DNA from: Sodiomyces alkalinus F11
Taxonomy: Eukaryota; Ascomycota; Sordariomycetes; Glomerellales; Plectosphaerellaceae
NCBI RefSeq assembly: GCF_003711515.1
Contig: NW_021167084.1
Span: 1,777,932-1,841,931 of the forward strand
Reading direction: 5' to 3'
DNA length: 64,000 nucleotides
Part shown: positions 33,857-43,662 of the stretch, in pieces
How the letters are laid out: each line of letters opens with the position of its first letter
Position numbering within the stretch: the stretch's first letter is position 1
Notes under the pieces: model-generated
Seen by the model: the letters and a program-made list of their open reading frames with translations, nothing else
Databases searched by the model: none
Told to the model about the DNA's origin: nothing
Position numbers and translations under genes: made by a program

Positions 33857-35209
33857 TCAGCCACTACGGACCTCCGCGCCACCGACGAAGAATGTCAGAG
33901 ATTCGGGATCTGGAGAGGTAATCAAACCAGCAGCATCCTCCGCGCCGTCAGGGTTGACATCGTCATAGGGAAAAGTGTAGCCCCTCCCACCAATCACATG
34001 CTCGTGGACAATGCGGCTATAGTGTGAAGTTGGACTCCTCGTGTAGTAGTGCTCGGCGTCCAGACCGGGCTGGTAATCCCCCCCGGGGAGAAGGAGCGTG
34101 GTGCGCGTGAAAGCGGCGCAAAGTCGCGGCACCACGGCTCTATGGACACCGTTATCGGACTCCCAGACGGTGAACGGACCCGAGTTGCACCCCCAGATAT
34201 CACCCGCGGTGGGTTTCCCGTACGGCCGGCTGTCTCCCTCGCACGCGAGCTCGTCCCGGTAGTTGACGCGGCACGCCACCACGCCGAGCTCATTCTGGAG
34301 GTTGACGCGCAGCGTGTTGTGCCTGTAGTGCTCCCACACCGCGTCGACGTACCCCGTCCAGTAGTCCTCGAAGGCAGTGGGGTCGATGTCGGCGTAGTCC
34401 TTCGGCGAAAGCGCGCGGAGCAGCCTGCCGCCGCGGACGATGCAGTGCGCGGCCCACGGGCGGCCGTCGACCTGGCCCTGTCTCCCGAGATTTGCGCAGA
34501 TGCTTTCGAGTGCCGTGGAGCGGAGACCGAGGACCTCCTGGACCGTCCCGCTCAGGCTGCGGAGGACCATGCCTACGGCGAGACCGACGTAGTCGACGAA
34601 GCTGATGTTGGCCCAGATGACGCCCCGGGTGGTGAGGGTCAGCTCTACGAAGCCCCAGTTAAGCCCGGCGCTGGGATCTTGAAGGTTGACAATCGAAGGC
34701 TGTACTAGGCCGTCACCCCAGCCGGTCCAGACCATAAAGAAGCGGAGGTCGCCCTCGCAAAAGTAGATGCGGCCCGAGCTCATGGCGATGGGGAGGGTGA
34801 TGGTGAGCGTCTGGCCCCGTCTCGGCAGGGGGATGGCGATTTCGTCGTGGTTGACGGGGATGGGGATGAGGGAGCCGCCCGAAGTGGGATAGTGAAGACC
34901 GCCGTCCCTTCTGAGGAAGACGACACGCCCGTTCGAGTCTTGGCCGGAGATATAGGCGTTGAGGGGCCCGCCGGCGAAGTTGTTGACCAAGTTCAGGGGG
35001 AGGTGGCCCGCAACGGGGTCCATCATCCGTCCGTTAGTGGCATCTCGGTTGTCCGTACCGTTGAGCGTGTTCTCATCAGTGATGATGATGTTTTCAACAC
35101 TTCCAGGTTTGGCCTGGGTGTATTCGTTGGGAGTGCTCCGGATAAAGTTGATAAAAGGGGTAGCCATGGCAGTTCCCACCATGACGGCAAGGAGCGTAAT
35201 GAACCGCAT
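33857..35209 (-). CDS. Secreted GH64 endo-beta-1,3-glucanase
   Basis: An intronless ORF of 450 residues begins with a signal peptide (residues 1-17, FITLLAVMVGTAMATP). The body matches glycoside hydrolase family 64 (laminaripentaose-producing beta-1,3-glucanase, thaumatin-like N-domain): LPLNLVNNFAGGPLNAYISG, SGRIYFCEGDLRFFMV, GLVQPSIVNLQDPS and NWGFVELTL followed 17 residues later by FVDYVG, which positions a Glu/Asp catalytic pair as in the family. The C-terminal part has DIWGCNSGPF and a CAAFTRTTLL block. The enzyme would cleave cell-wall or plant callose beta-1,3-glucan outside the cell. The start is supported by the signal peptide and by a TATA box 135-142 bp upstream. Length is normal for fungal GH64. 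Confidence 0.9.
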   Translation of the reverse strand: MRFITLLAVMVGTAMATPFINFIRSTPNEYTQAKPGSVENIIITDENTLNGTDNRDATNGRMMDPVAGHLPLNLVNNFAGGPLNAYISGQDSNGRVVFLRRDGGLHYPTSGGSLIPIPVNHDEIAIPLPRRGQTLTITLPIAMSSGRIYFCEGDLRFFMVWTGWGDGLVQPSIVNLQDPSAGLNWGFVELTLTTRGVIWANISFVDYVGLAVGMVLRSLSGTVQEVLGLRSTALESICANLGRQGQVDGRPWAAHCIVRGGRLLRALSPKDYADIDPTAFEDYWTGYVDAVWEHYRHNTLRVNLQNELGVVACRVNYRDELACEGDSRPYGKPTAGDIWGCNSGPFTVWESDNGVHRAVVPRLCAAFTRTTLLLPGGDYQPGLDAEHYYTRSPTSHYSRIVHEHVIGGRGYTFPYDDVNPDGAEDAAGLITSPDPESLTFFVGGAEVRSG

Positions 35210-35343
35210 TGCGGGCTAAAACAGAGAAGTGGGATATATGGAATGACGGTGAAGACTTCAATGTTGGCTCTGATTCCTGTGAGACTCAGGAGTGAAGGCT
35301 TGTCGGATGAGAGATAGTCGAGATACTCTAAAGGACATGGCTC

Positions 35344-35351
35344 TTTATATA
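35344..35351 (-). promoter_or_regulatory. TATA box of the GH64 gene
   Basis: Read on the minus strand the sequence is TATATAAA, lying about 135 bp upstream of the start codon at 35209. Transcription would begin around 35310, giving a leader of about 100 bases. A TATA box fits a regulated secreted enzyme. Confidence 0.5.
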
Positions 35352-37830
35352 GCTTTCAGGTTTCCATATTGACCGTTATGCCAACTTTCCAAGTCCATGT
35401 CGCTTGTGAAGTCTAGCAATGGTGTCTGGTGGTATCAGGAGGTGGAAACTCTCTTCACAGCTTCATCATCTCCCTCCCGGCACAACAACGGCGCATCCTG
35501 TTCATGGGAGGGTTGACCGAAAGCCTCGCAAGTCTGCTCCAAAGCATGATTTGATGTATGATTGTAGGCACATGTTCCCGTCTGGAGTCAGGTTCAAGAC
35601 CAATCGTTGCCCATCTCGGCGGGCGGAAGAAAAATATGATGGAGCGGAGAGCTTGCAGATTGCGCCGGGGAGACGCCGTGAACAAGATGTAAGTCGTAAT
35701 TAAAGGCACGTGTCAAGATACAAGGCATGGCCCGACGCGACTAAGATGGTGGTGTTCTCGAAGTCATCTGCGCGGGAAAAGAGATAGATGCTAGGAACAA
35801 GATAGTTGAGATGTTGGGAACACAGAGCGGTGATGGCCATTCACAGTCGACGAAGCCGATACTCATGACGTCCCAGCCAGCTTCAAAGAGGTGTCGGAAA
35901 GCAGAAGGTCTATTGGCTTCCGACCTCAACATTTGTTTTTGTATTCATTCTACGTCGTCGTAAAATCTGCCCTTCTGCTCTCCCGGTTCTCGTGACTTAC
36001 GGGTTCTCCTAATGGGGAAATTCAGGGGGTGGAGGGGGGCTCAGGGGGGAAAGGACCTTGTCTTACTCCGTCCGTTCCAGCTCAGGGCCCGAGATGGTGA
36101 CAGGGAGGGATAGTAAAAGTCATCAAATACTTTCTATCGACGGGAACGATGGAGCTCAGCAGTTAATTCGGAAGAGAAATACTCGTCAAGTGAGATGGTA
36201 TCCAGCGTCTAAGGTCTTCACGATTCGATTCATCATGCAGGCAAAACTTCTACGGCTGCCATCGCAACATGGTCCAAGTGCCGAGCCGGTGTTGTATGAC
36301 TGGCAGAGTTCCTCTAAACTAATGGTGCCAAAGGCTACGGTCACACTCACTCGTAGATCTGCCTGGTTCGTGGATGCCAGGATGGTTCATGTTCCCTGCC
36401 GAGTTAAGTTCCCGAGCGAACATGAAGCCATGCCCCTTTTGCTGCCACATGCAAGTGAATGAGATCCCAAGATGGCAATTCCTACCGTGGCAACATTCGA
36501 GGAAGAGGCTGTTACGTTGCAGCACTCGAGAGTCAGCCTGGTTTTCATGTTACTGCGCATAATGGTGGTCGATCGTGGGCTGCATGCCTCGTTTTCTTTA
36601 TCCCCGAAAGATCCGGGTTGTTGCCATCTGGGGTTTCATGCAAGTTTCTCGGCGGCACCCTCAAGAACCACGATTAGAAAAAGAACTTGTATACAGGTTG
36701 AACAGCTGGGGGGAAGAAAGGGGTTGGGATGTCAGGGGTAGCCTGGGTGGAATTTCTCTCCGATTACCTCGCAGGATCAAAAGCCTAACAATTGTTCTAG
36801 AAAACCCAGAACTTCGATCTGGAGCAGCCCCAACCCGCTTCACAAGCGTCATCCTGACCTCGGTCTGCAATAAAAACTGTCCCAGAACCGGCTTGTCTAA
36901 GAAATAGACCAGAGAGAAGATGCGGGTGTAACGTGGCGCTAGGATTCATGCACGCAGTTTATCCCATAGGCTGCATGTGTATTCTCCCCAGTTCCGTTCC
37001 ATCCCGTCAACCCGCCGCCCCCCTAAGGTGATCAGCCAGGAGCACGCTGATCCTTAACGTCTAGGCCAGGAACCGAGCGCTTGTTGATCTCTCTGGGGCC
37101 TAGAATACACGGGCCCCAACACTTATACTCTTGCGTAAATCTCCGGCATGTCAGGCCACGCGGGAGGATCTACGTTTACCACGAACCTAATACAAGAACC
37201 CCGAGGAGTCCGTGTGTTCACCTTGGTCCTTGGAATGGGGGATAGTTGGCCCTCGTTCTGGATAGTGAACATTTCTTATCCCAAAAGACCAGACCAGACC
37301 CTAGCAAGCACGAGGGGCCCAGGGGGCCGTCACTGGCCGAAGGGTAACACGGCATCGTCATGATGCTAGTGACCTCGAGGCTCTCATGTTCCAGAAGTAT
37401 CACGGGTGCCCCCCGCACATTTTCACCCCCTTTCCCCCAAGTCTCGTGAACAGTCTCCAGCGTTGTAACTGGGCTCCTCATGGCCGAGGCTTGCTTTAGA
37501 GTGGCATAGGTAAAGGATATGACCGAGATGAGGCCGACGCTAACAGACGGCACATGCATGGAGCAAGATCAAGGAACCCGGGGAAGAAGCACACCTCGAA
37601 TGCATAAGGTGGTCACTGCTTGGCTTCTGAACACTGACTGGACACTCTTGTTCGTTTGGTCTTCGTCGAGGTGGGATTGGCGAACATCATCGCCGGATCC
37701 AGTCTGTTGACCAAGGATATCACCATGTCGCAGGGTCTCAGGATGACAAGTACGGAAAGCAGTGGGCTTCAATGTTACAATCGGAACTCTCAACTGATTA
37801 TTACTATTATTATTATCAATCTTCCTTTTA
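35352..37830. other. Long intergenic region, no gene seen
   Basis: Nothing over 2.5 kb has domain or codon-bias support. The largest frame (134 codons, 36058-36462, plus) has no recognisable motif and ordinary composition. Confidence 0.5.
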
Positions 37831-38700
37831 GCACAGAGCCGTGGCACCCAGGGTCTCCAGCATTTGACCGCCGATGGGTACCGACATGGACGTACCGTTA
37901 TCAAGAGGGCAAAGCTGGCGCAGAAATTCATCGTACCTATCCAGTCATATCAGATTTCAACTCTTCTTAGAACTTGTCTCTTACAGCAAAAATGGCAGAC
38001 GCAAGAAACTGTGCAAGTCGAGCACCACACCCACCGAAGTATCTGCCGTAGTCTTTGGGCTCGCAGGTCTTTCCCACGCACACTGTTTTGTGGTTCGAAC
38101 CGGCATTAGTCGGTTGAGATTTTCCCCCTGCATACTGAAAGAAAAAGAAAGGGGGATGACTTACCCGGCGTAAGGGACAAGAAAGAACCAGAACCCAGTC
38201 CCCAAGCCACGGAAAAAAACGTAGAGTGCCGCAATGTGAGAAGTCCCAAACGGCACGAGGGTGACGGCGGTGGATATTAAAGTGACCGCCAACATCGAGA
38301 GCAGCACGTTGAAGTGGCCCAGCCGGTCGCCCACCAACCCAGGCAGCACCCGGCCGAGGAACGACGCGCTGTTCATGATGGCGATGAAGTTGTACCCCGT
38401 TTCGGTGGGGAACCCGGACCATGCGACGAAGGTGGGCAACATACCGCCGACGCCGAAGATGGCAAACTCAAGCAGGAAGGTTGCAGCGGTAACAAAGGAG
38501 AAAGGCGGCGTTTGAAGGCAGTGAAGTTCAGAGCTGCTCCTTTGCTTCTTTTCCTCCTCGGCGTCGTCTCCGTTCCTGGGGGTGTCTGTTCTCGAGACCG
38601 AGGCTCCAGCGCCGTGCCGTCACGCTCAGCCATCCTCTTCTCGCCCATGAGTTTCGGATACGGCATGAGACAAACGACACCTTCCAGTCGGAGGCAAACT
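37831..38700 (-). pseudogene. Broken MFS monocarboxylate-type transporter
   Basis: Minus-strand reading shows the second half of an MCT-like major facilitator: a central-loop remnant (PYPKLMGEKRMAE, near 38666), TM7-like FLLEFAIFGVGGMLP, then NFIAIMNSASFLGRVLPG with GDRLGHFNVLL (the family's FGR-x-x-G and D-x-x-G-R/H-F-N signature), GTSHIAALYVFF, VCVGKTCEPKDYGRYFGG, and PIGGQMLETLG near 37845-37890. The six N-terminal helices are missing; a possible cytosolic tail (ATG at 38859) ends in a stop at 38701-38703. The loop and TM7 are in different frames, consistent with a one-base loss in the A-run near 38511, and the C-terminal blocks again change frame. Introns cannot account for the missing half. 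Substrate was probably a monocarboxylate or riboflavin-like compound. Confidence 0.65.
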
Positions 38701-38859
38701 CTAGCCTGAATGCATGTGAGATTGTCTGCCCCTGCTTCTGCTTTGTTCGAGCTCGAGCTCGAGTGGTTCTATCGCCGGTTCTTCATCCTTGGCGTTATCT
38801 TTTGTCGGTAAAGGTCGTTCTTCCGCCGAGACGCGGGTTTTCACCGTCATTGGATCCAT

Positions 38860-40568
38860 GCGTATGTATGGATATGTTTTTGGTAGTTGGCTTGGGGGTT
38901 GTCCTGGGTCCAACTCGGTCCTCGGGGAGGATGGGATCCAGGATCCACGCAAACAATGATTCGAGCGCCTCGTCTTATGACGCCTTATCGGTGACAGACC
39001 GCCTACAGACGGCCTTCGTTTCCCAAACAGTCTGTGCATCATGGCTGGTCTAGACCCTGGACCCGACCATTGTCCTCCCCTATCAGCGGCGGCGGGTTGC
39101 TTACCTACACGTAACACGGTTACACCGTTATTGTTATCCGTTGACACAAGTACAAAGCATGAGCAACACGACGCCAGTAGGTACACCTATATCACACGCG
39201 AAACAGGAAACCTCCTGATACGTTATGCGGAGGCTTCCTTCCGAAAAAGGGAAGGTGGCGGCATCCGGCGTCGTTGATAGTCTTTGATACCCGGTCATTC
39301 GGGAGTCGTGTATCGGCTTCGGCTTCGGCTTCGGCTTCGGATTTGTGCCTTGTCGGCTCCGACGCCGGCCTGTGTGATATATTTGTCAAGAGGTGACAGC
39401 CATAGCGAAAGATGACAAGACTGCGCCCCGTCTAGTCGCTATGGAGGACCTATGCTAGAATGAAATATACCACAGCTCCCGCAGAAGATATATAGGGGAG
39501 AACAAAAGATATATAGGATAGAAATATTCTCGATGTATAGGTTGACTGACTGGATAGGGGTAAAGGGGTGACCATGGTCGTGGTGGGAGGGGAGGATGAT
39601 TATGTCAGCTAGACGGCACCCATACATGTACTTCCTAGCGTACCTTACTAACGACGGCTTAGTACAGTGCGGCGCAAAGGGTTTCTACACCGCTACAGGT
39701 ACCTCTCTATACGGATTAAGCCTGTGAGATATATTAGACAGTGTAGTCACTTTTTGCGCCCAACTGTACACCGTATTGCGATCCGTATAGATGGACCCTG
39801 GATGCTCAAGCACCATCCTCTCTATCACTGCCGGATATTATATCAAACAACTACCCAGCCTTTTTTCTGCGTTAAATCTCCAGCCTACCTACTAATTACT
39901 ATAATTGCGAGATGTTCCCGGGCTGTACCAAGACATTTACCACTCAAGGGCCAACCAGCCCCGCTATCCCGCGTCTTACCCCTACGGTTTCTAAAGAGTC
40001 TCCCGGGCCCCGACTTCTCGCCATCGATTATCCACGATATCAAGGTAGGTAGGGTATATTTCTTAGCGAGGTTATAGTTCCAGATCGAGTTCAGAATTTC
40101 ACTAGAGAATATAACATGTCCAGTATAAAATATTCATTGGTATTAATGTGAACAGACAGCTACTCGAAAAACTCGATATAAAAGACACACACTTCCAATT
40201 CTCGGTGAGAAGCAATACACGCCCGAACCCCGTCAAGATGATCCCCCACAAAGCCTGAATCCATCCAAAAAGACAGTAGAAACCAGAAACCAGCATCCCA
40301 AAACATATCGTGACTGTGTCCCATCTCATGTATCCATCTCATCTCCACAACCTGCCGCTTCTAGCGAGATATATAGGAAAATGCGTTCAACCTAATCCGG
40401 AAACCGGGCACATAAACAGATGGCGACAACAAAGTTCCAGCGGTATCCGCAAAGTCAAAAGCCGTTTGACATGTCTATATGCCAATTCATCGCTCATCAT
40501 GAAAGAAAACAAAAGAGAAGAGAAGAAAAATATTGGTCGTAAATGCGAAAGCGACGAGGAGATGCAGC
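38860..40568. other. Intergenic with small repeats
   Basis: No gene was found. A direct repeat AAGATATATAGG occurs twice near 39486-39518. The part from 40100 to 40568 directly follows the calpain stop and is probably its 3' untranslated region. A 75-codon hydrophobic frame there was not accepted. Confidence 0.5.
39314..39340. repeat. (CGGCTT)n microsatellite
   Basis: Four and a half copies of the hexamer CGGCTT are found without mismatch. It is not in a supported gene. Confidence 0.9.
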
Positions 40569-43500
40569 TCAACCCAGCTGTTTACCAGACTCCATAGGCG
40601 TGACAAGCACTCCCGGCGTGCTGGCCCCAGAGTCGAGCTTGTCGTACTCTGCCGAGTCAGAGCTCTTATCCGACTTGGAGTCCTCGTTCGGCTCGGGAGT
40701 CTTATCGGCGCCCGTCTCGTCCGGCTGCTGCCCCTTCTCCCTCTCCTTGGGTTCCTCGGGTGGTGAAGGTGGAGCCTTCGCATCCCCATCAACGACCTCC
40801 CCCTTCTCTCCACCGGACGCGGCCTTCGTTTCTCCCGCGTCCTGCTGCGCCGTCTTCTCTTCGGCTTCTTCCTCCCCAGACGGCTGCTTCTCGCGCTCGC
40901 CGCCCGCATTCTCCTGCGCATTGTCGAGGTCGGCACCTCCCTTCTTGCCCATGCCGTTCTCGAGCAGGTCGCCCCCTTCCATGACGACGCGCAGGTCGAG
41001 GTCCTCGTCCTTGGAGTACAGCCGGAAGCCGACGATGCAGATGGCGTTCCACGGCTCCGGCGCGTCCTCGTCCTCCGACTCGAAGATGGCCGACTTGGGG
41101 AGCGGCGGCTGGGCCGGCGCCAGCCGCGGCTTGCGGACCATGTCGTCGCTGCTGTACAGCTCCTCCCAGTCCTCGATGGGCGAGTCGGACGACTCGCCGT
41201 CCGACACGGGAGGCGGCGGGGCGGCCTTCGTAGCTCGCCTCTTGCCCTCCCCCTTCTTGGGCTTGGGAGAAGCGGGCTTCTCATCCGACTCTTGTTGTCC
41301 GTCCGCCTTGCCCTCTTCTTTGCTCTGGTCCGCGGCCTGCTGCTGCTGCTGCTCCGGCTGCTGCTTTACCTCTTCTTCCGTTGAGCTTTCGTCAGCATCG
41401 TCCACCGCAGCCGCGGCCCGCTTGCGCTCGCGCTTGGTCGTGTTCTTCTCCTTCTGCTTCTTGTTGATCACGCGGTTCATATGCCGCCTCTCCCACTGCT
41501 TGCGGCGCTCCTTCTGCCGCGACGCCGACGCCTTCTGCTGGTCCTTGATCTTGCGCAGCCGGGCCACCTCCTCGAGATGCGCCGCGCCCTTGCTGTGCGC
41601 CAGGTCGTAAGCGTAGCCCACCTGGGCCAGCTTCTCGTTCTCCGTCCGGTTCTTGCACTCGCGCTTGACCACGTTCTCCACCGAAGGCACCGCCGTATCC
41701 CTCTCGGCCGTTACGCTGATGAACACGCTGTACTCACCCGCCGGCATGTCCGGGATTTCGATCGACACGCCGCGCGACATGAGGTAATTGCCGTGCGACC
41801 GTACAACGTAGTCCTCTGCTTCGGGGCGGCCCTTCTCGTGGATGCGGAAGTGCAGCCGGAACCTGTACTGGCCCTGAAGACCCTTGAAGTACCGGTCGTC
41901 GAGCTGTGTCAAGGTCAAGACCAGCGGCGAATCCTTGGTCAGCGTGAACTGGAGCTTCTCGTTGTACTGGGGCTTCCAAGGAGCCTCCACGCCGATCCAC
42001 CGCTGACAACACCGCCAGTCGGTGTCCCGGAACAGCCTGGTGCGGTCGATGTGCTGGAACTTGTTGAGAAAGTCTTCATACGAGATCCAGAAAGAAGAGT
42101 CGTTGCCGAACATGTGGTTGAGTTCCGCTTGCGCATCCGGCGTCCACTCCTTGGACCCGTCGGACCATGCACCTTCCCAGATGCCCTTTCGGATCTTGCC
42201 CCAAGGGTTTCTCAGCTTGAGCAGTCGCTGGCCCGACTTGAGCGTCTTGGCCTCCATGAGGACGTAGGCGTGGCCTTCCGAGATGCCATCGCGATCTCCG
42301 TATCCACATTCGAGCAGCCCTGTGGAGCAGCCAAACAAGAACTCGTCGTTGACCCTGGCGAGCTCGTCCCAGAAACTTTCCGTGTCGAGAATGTCGGAAA
42401 CAAGGATCTCCGACGTGACACCGCCGGAGAGATCTTCGAGGGCCTCGCCGATCCAACCGCCAATCAAGGAAGCGTAGTCGCCGTGGGCCTTAGCGTAGGC
42501 CTTCTCGAGGAGCGGGACCCACGTCTCGTTCTGATCCTTGCATTGTCCGAAGAAGAGAGCTTTGGAGCCGGTCTGGTATGTCTTGCGGTAGACGCGCTCT
42601 TGATCCTCCCGGTCGATCTGCTGCAGAAGATCCCGCTGCATACTGCGCGAATCCCATGCGGGCGATTTGAGGTAGAGCTTGTCATCGATGATGGAGTAGA
42701 TCCATTCGCCATCTGTGGGTCGCCTCGAGTCAGCAAAATATTTCTTTTTTTTCTCGTTCTTTTTTTTCTCTTCTTCTTCTCGCTGTTTCTTCTCCTTAAA
42801 GGGATAGCATTGATGGAATGGCATACCTCTGTAAAAGACGAAACCGTAAATGCCAATGCCTGTTTGGCAAACGTCAGCAATGATCCCGAAAAGCATGAGC
42901 AGGAGAAACCCAGCATCGGCCCACTTACGTTGATCGTATTCCACGCAAATCTTCTCCAGCGCACCCGGAACGTGGGCCAGAGCCGTCAGACTAGCGATAA
43001 GCCAGCAGTCCCCGAGGCTGCCTTGCTTGACATCGTCGCCACTGAGGGACTTCATGAACGTAGGTTTCTCAAAGATTTCGTGCACGCGCTTGACAGCCTT
43101 GGGCACGGTAGCGCTGCTGCTGGAAAGAGAAGACCTGCTGATCGACCACTTGGTAGAGCCCAGGTGATTGAGACAGTTGCCCTTTTCCCATTTGAGGTCC
43201 CAGTCCTGTGAGAGGAATTCCCATATTAGCTCCCATTGCTCCAAAGATCCGACTCCTGTCGCACACACAGAGGTGGCCTTGTATGGGGTTGGGGACCAAT
43301 GAACATACCAGATCAAAGTTCGGATCCCGATAGCGAGTATTCACCCTGCGGCATTCCTGGATAATCTTCCTAACCTTCCGACGGCACTCTTCCGCAGCCC
43401 GTTCATAGCCAGCGTTCGGCGATTCGTTGGGTCTCTCGGGGCCTGCTGGAGGGAGGACAGGGTCGAAGGGCAAGACAGCGAGGGCCTTGCTGAACTTGCG

Positions 43501-43662
43501 CTTTTGGAAATTCTTCCAGATCCAGTTGATGGTCTGCTGAGGTGGGGGCTTGGGCTTCTTCTTTTTCTTCTTTTGGTCATTACTGTTGCTGCTACTGGTG
43601 CTGGGTTGCGCGCGGGGCCGGCGAGGGTCGTCAGACTCCTCGGAGGAGCTGTAGCCGTGCAT
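40569..43662 (-). CDS. Calpain family (C2) cysteine protease
   Basis: Exons 43662-43309, 43205-42929, 42859-42827 and 42712-40569 encode about 935 residues. The protease core carries the full triad: Cys185 in GSLGDCWLIASL, His369 in ISEGHAYVLMEA and Asn390 in LRNPWG. The third exon is a 33-bp micro-exon whose inclusion restores the conserved GIYGFVFYRDGEWI. Beyond the core (about 430-570) a C2-like beta domain ends with YSVFISVTAERDT. The C-terminal 360 residues are low-complexity: basic coiled regions, a poly-Gln run and acidic Glu/Ser/Asp stretches. The N-terminus is Ser/Lys-rich with a KKKKKKPKP cluster that may direct it to the nucleus. Fungal calpains of this layout are distinct from PalB/RIM13 of pH signalling, which ends in other domains. 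Calcium dependence is unknown. Two of its introns (69 and 114 bp) have no stop and keep frame. Confidence 0.88.

Noticed and set aside
34049..34708. 219-codon plus-strand frame
   Set aside because: It is the antisense shadow of the GH64 gene.
36058..36462. 134-codon plus-strand ORF
   Set aside because: It has no domain, no codon bias and no splice context; it looks random.
38041..38110. tRNA-like B-box word (TGGTTCGAACCGG)
   Set aside because: No A-box at the right distance and no cloverleaf arms were found; it lies within the transporter relic.
40102..40329. 75-codon hydrophobic ORF after the calpain
   Set aside because: It lies in the probable 3' untranslated region, and composition alone is not evidence of a membrane protein.
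41481..43211. 576-codon plus-strand open frame
   Set aside because: It is antisense to the calpain, whose catalytic motifs and conserved residues prove the minus strand. Long antisense frames are a usual by-product of GC-rich third positions.
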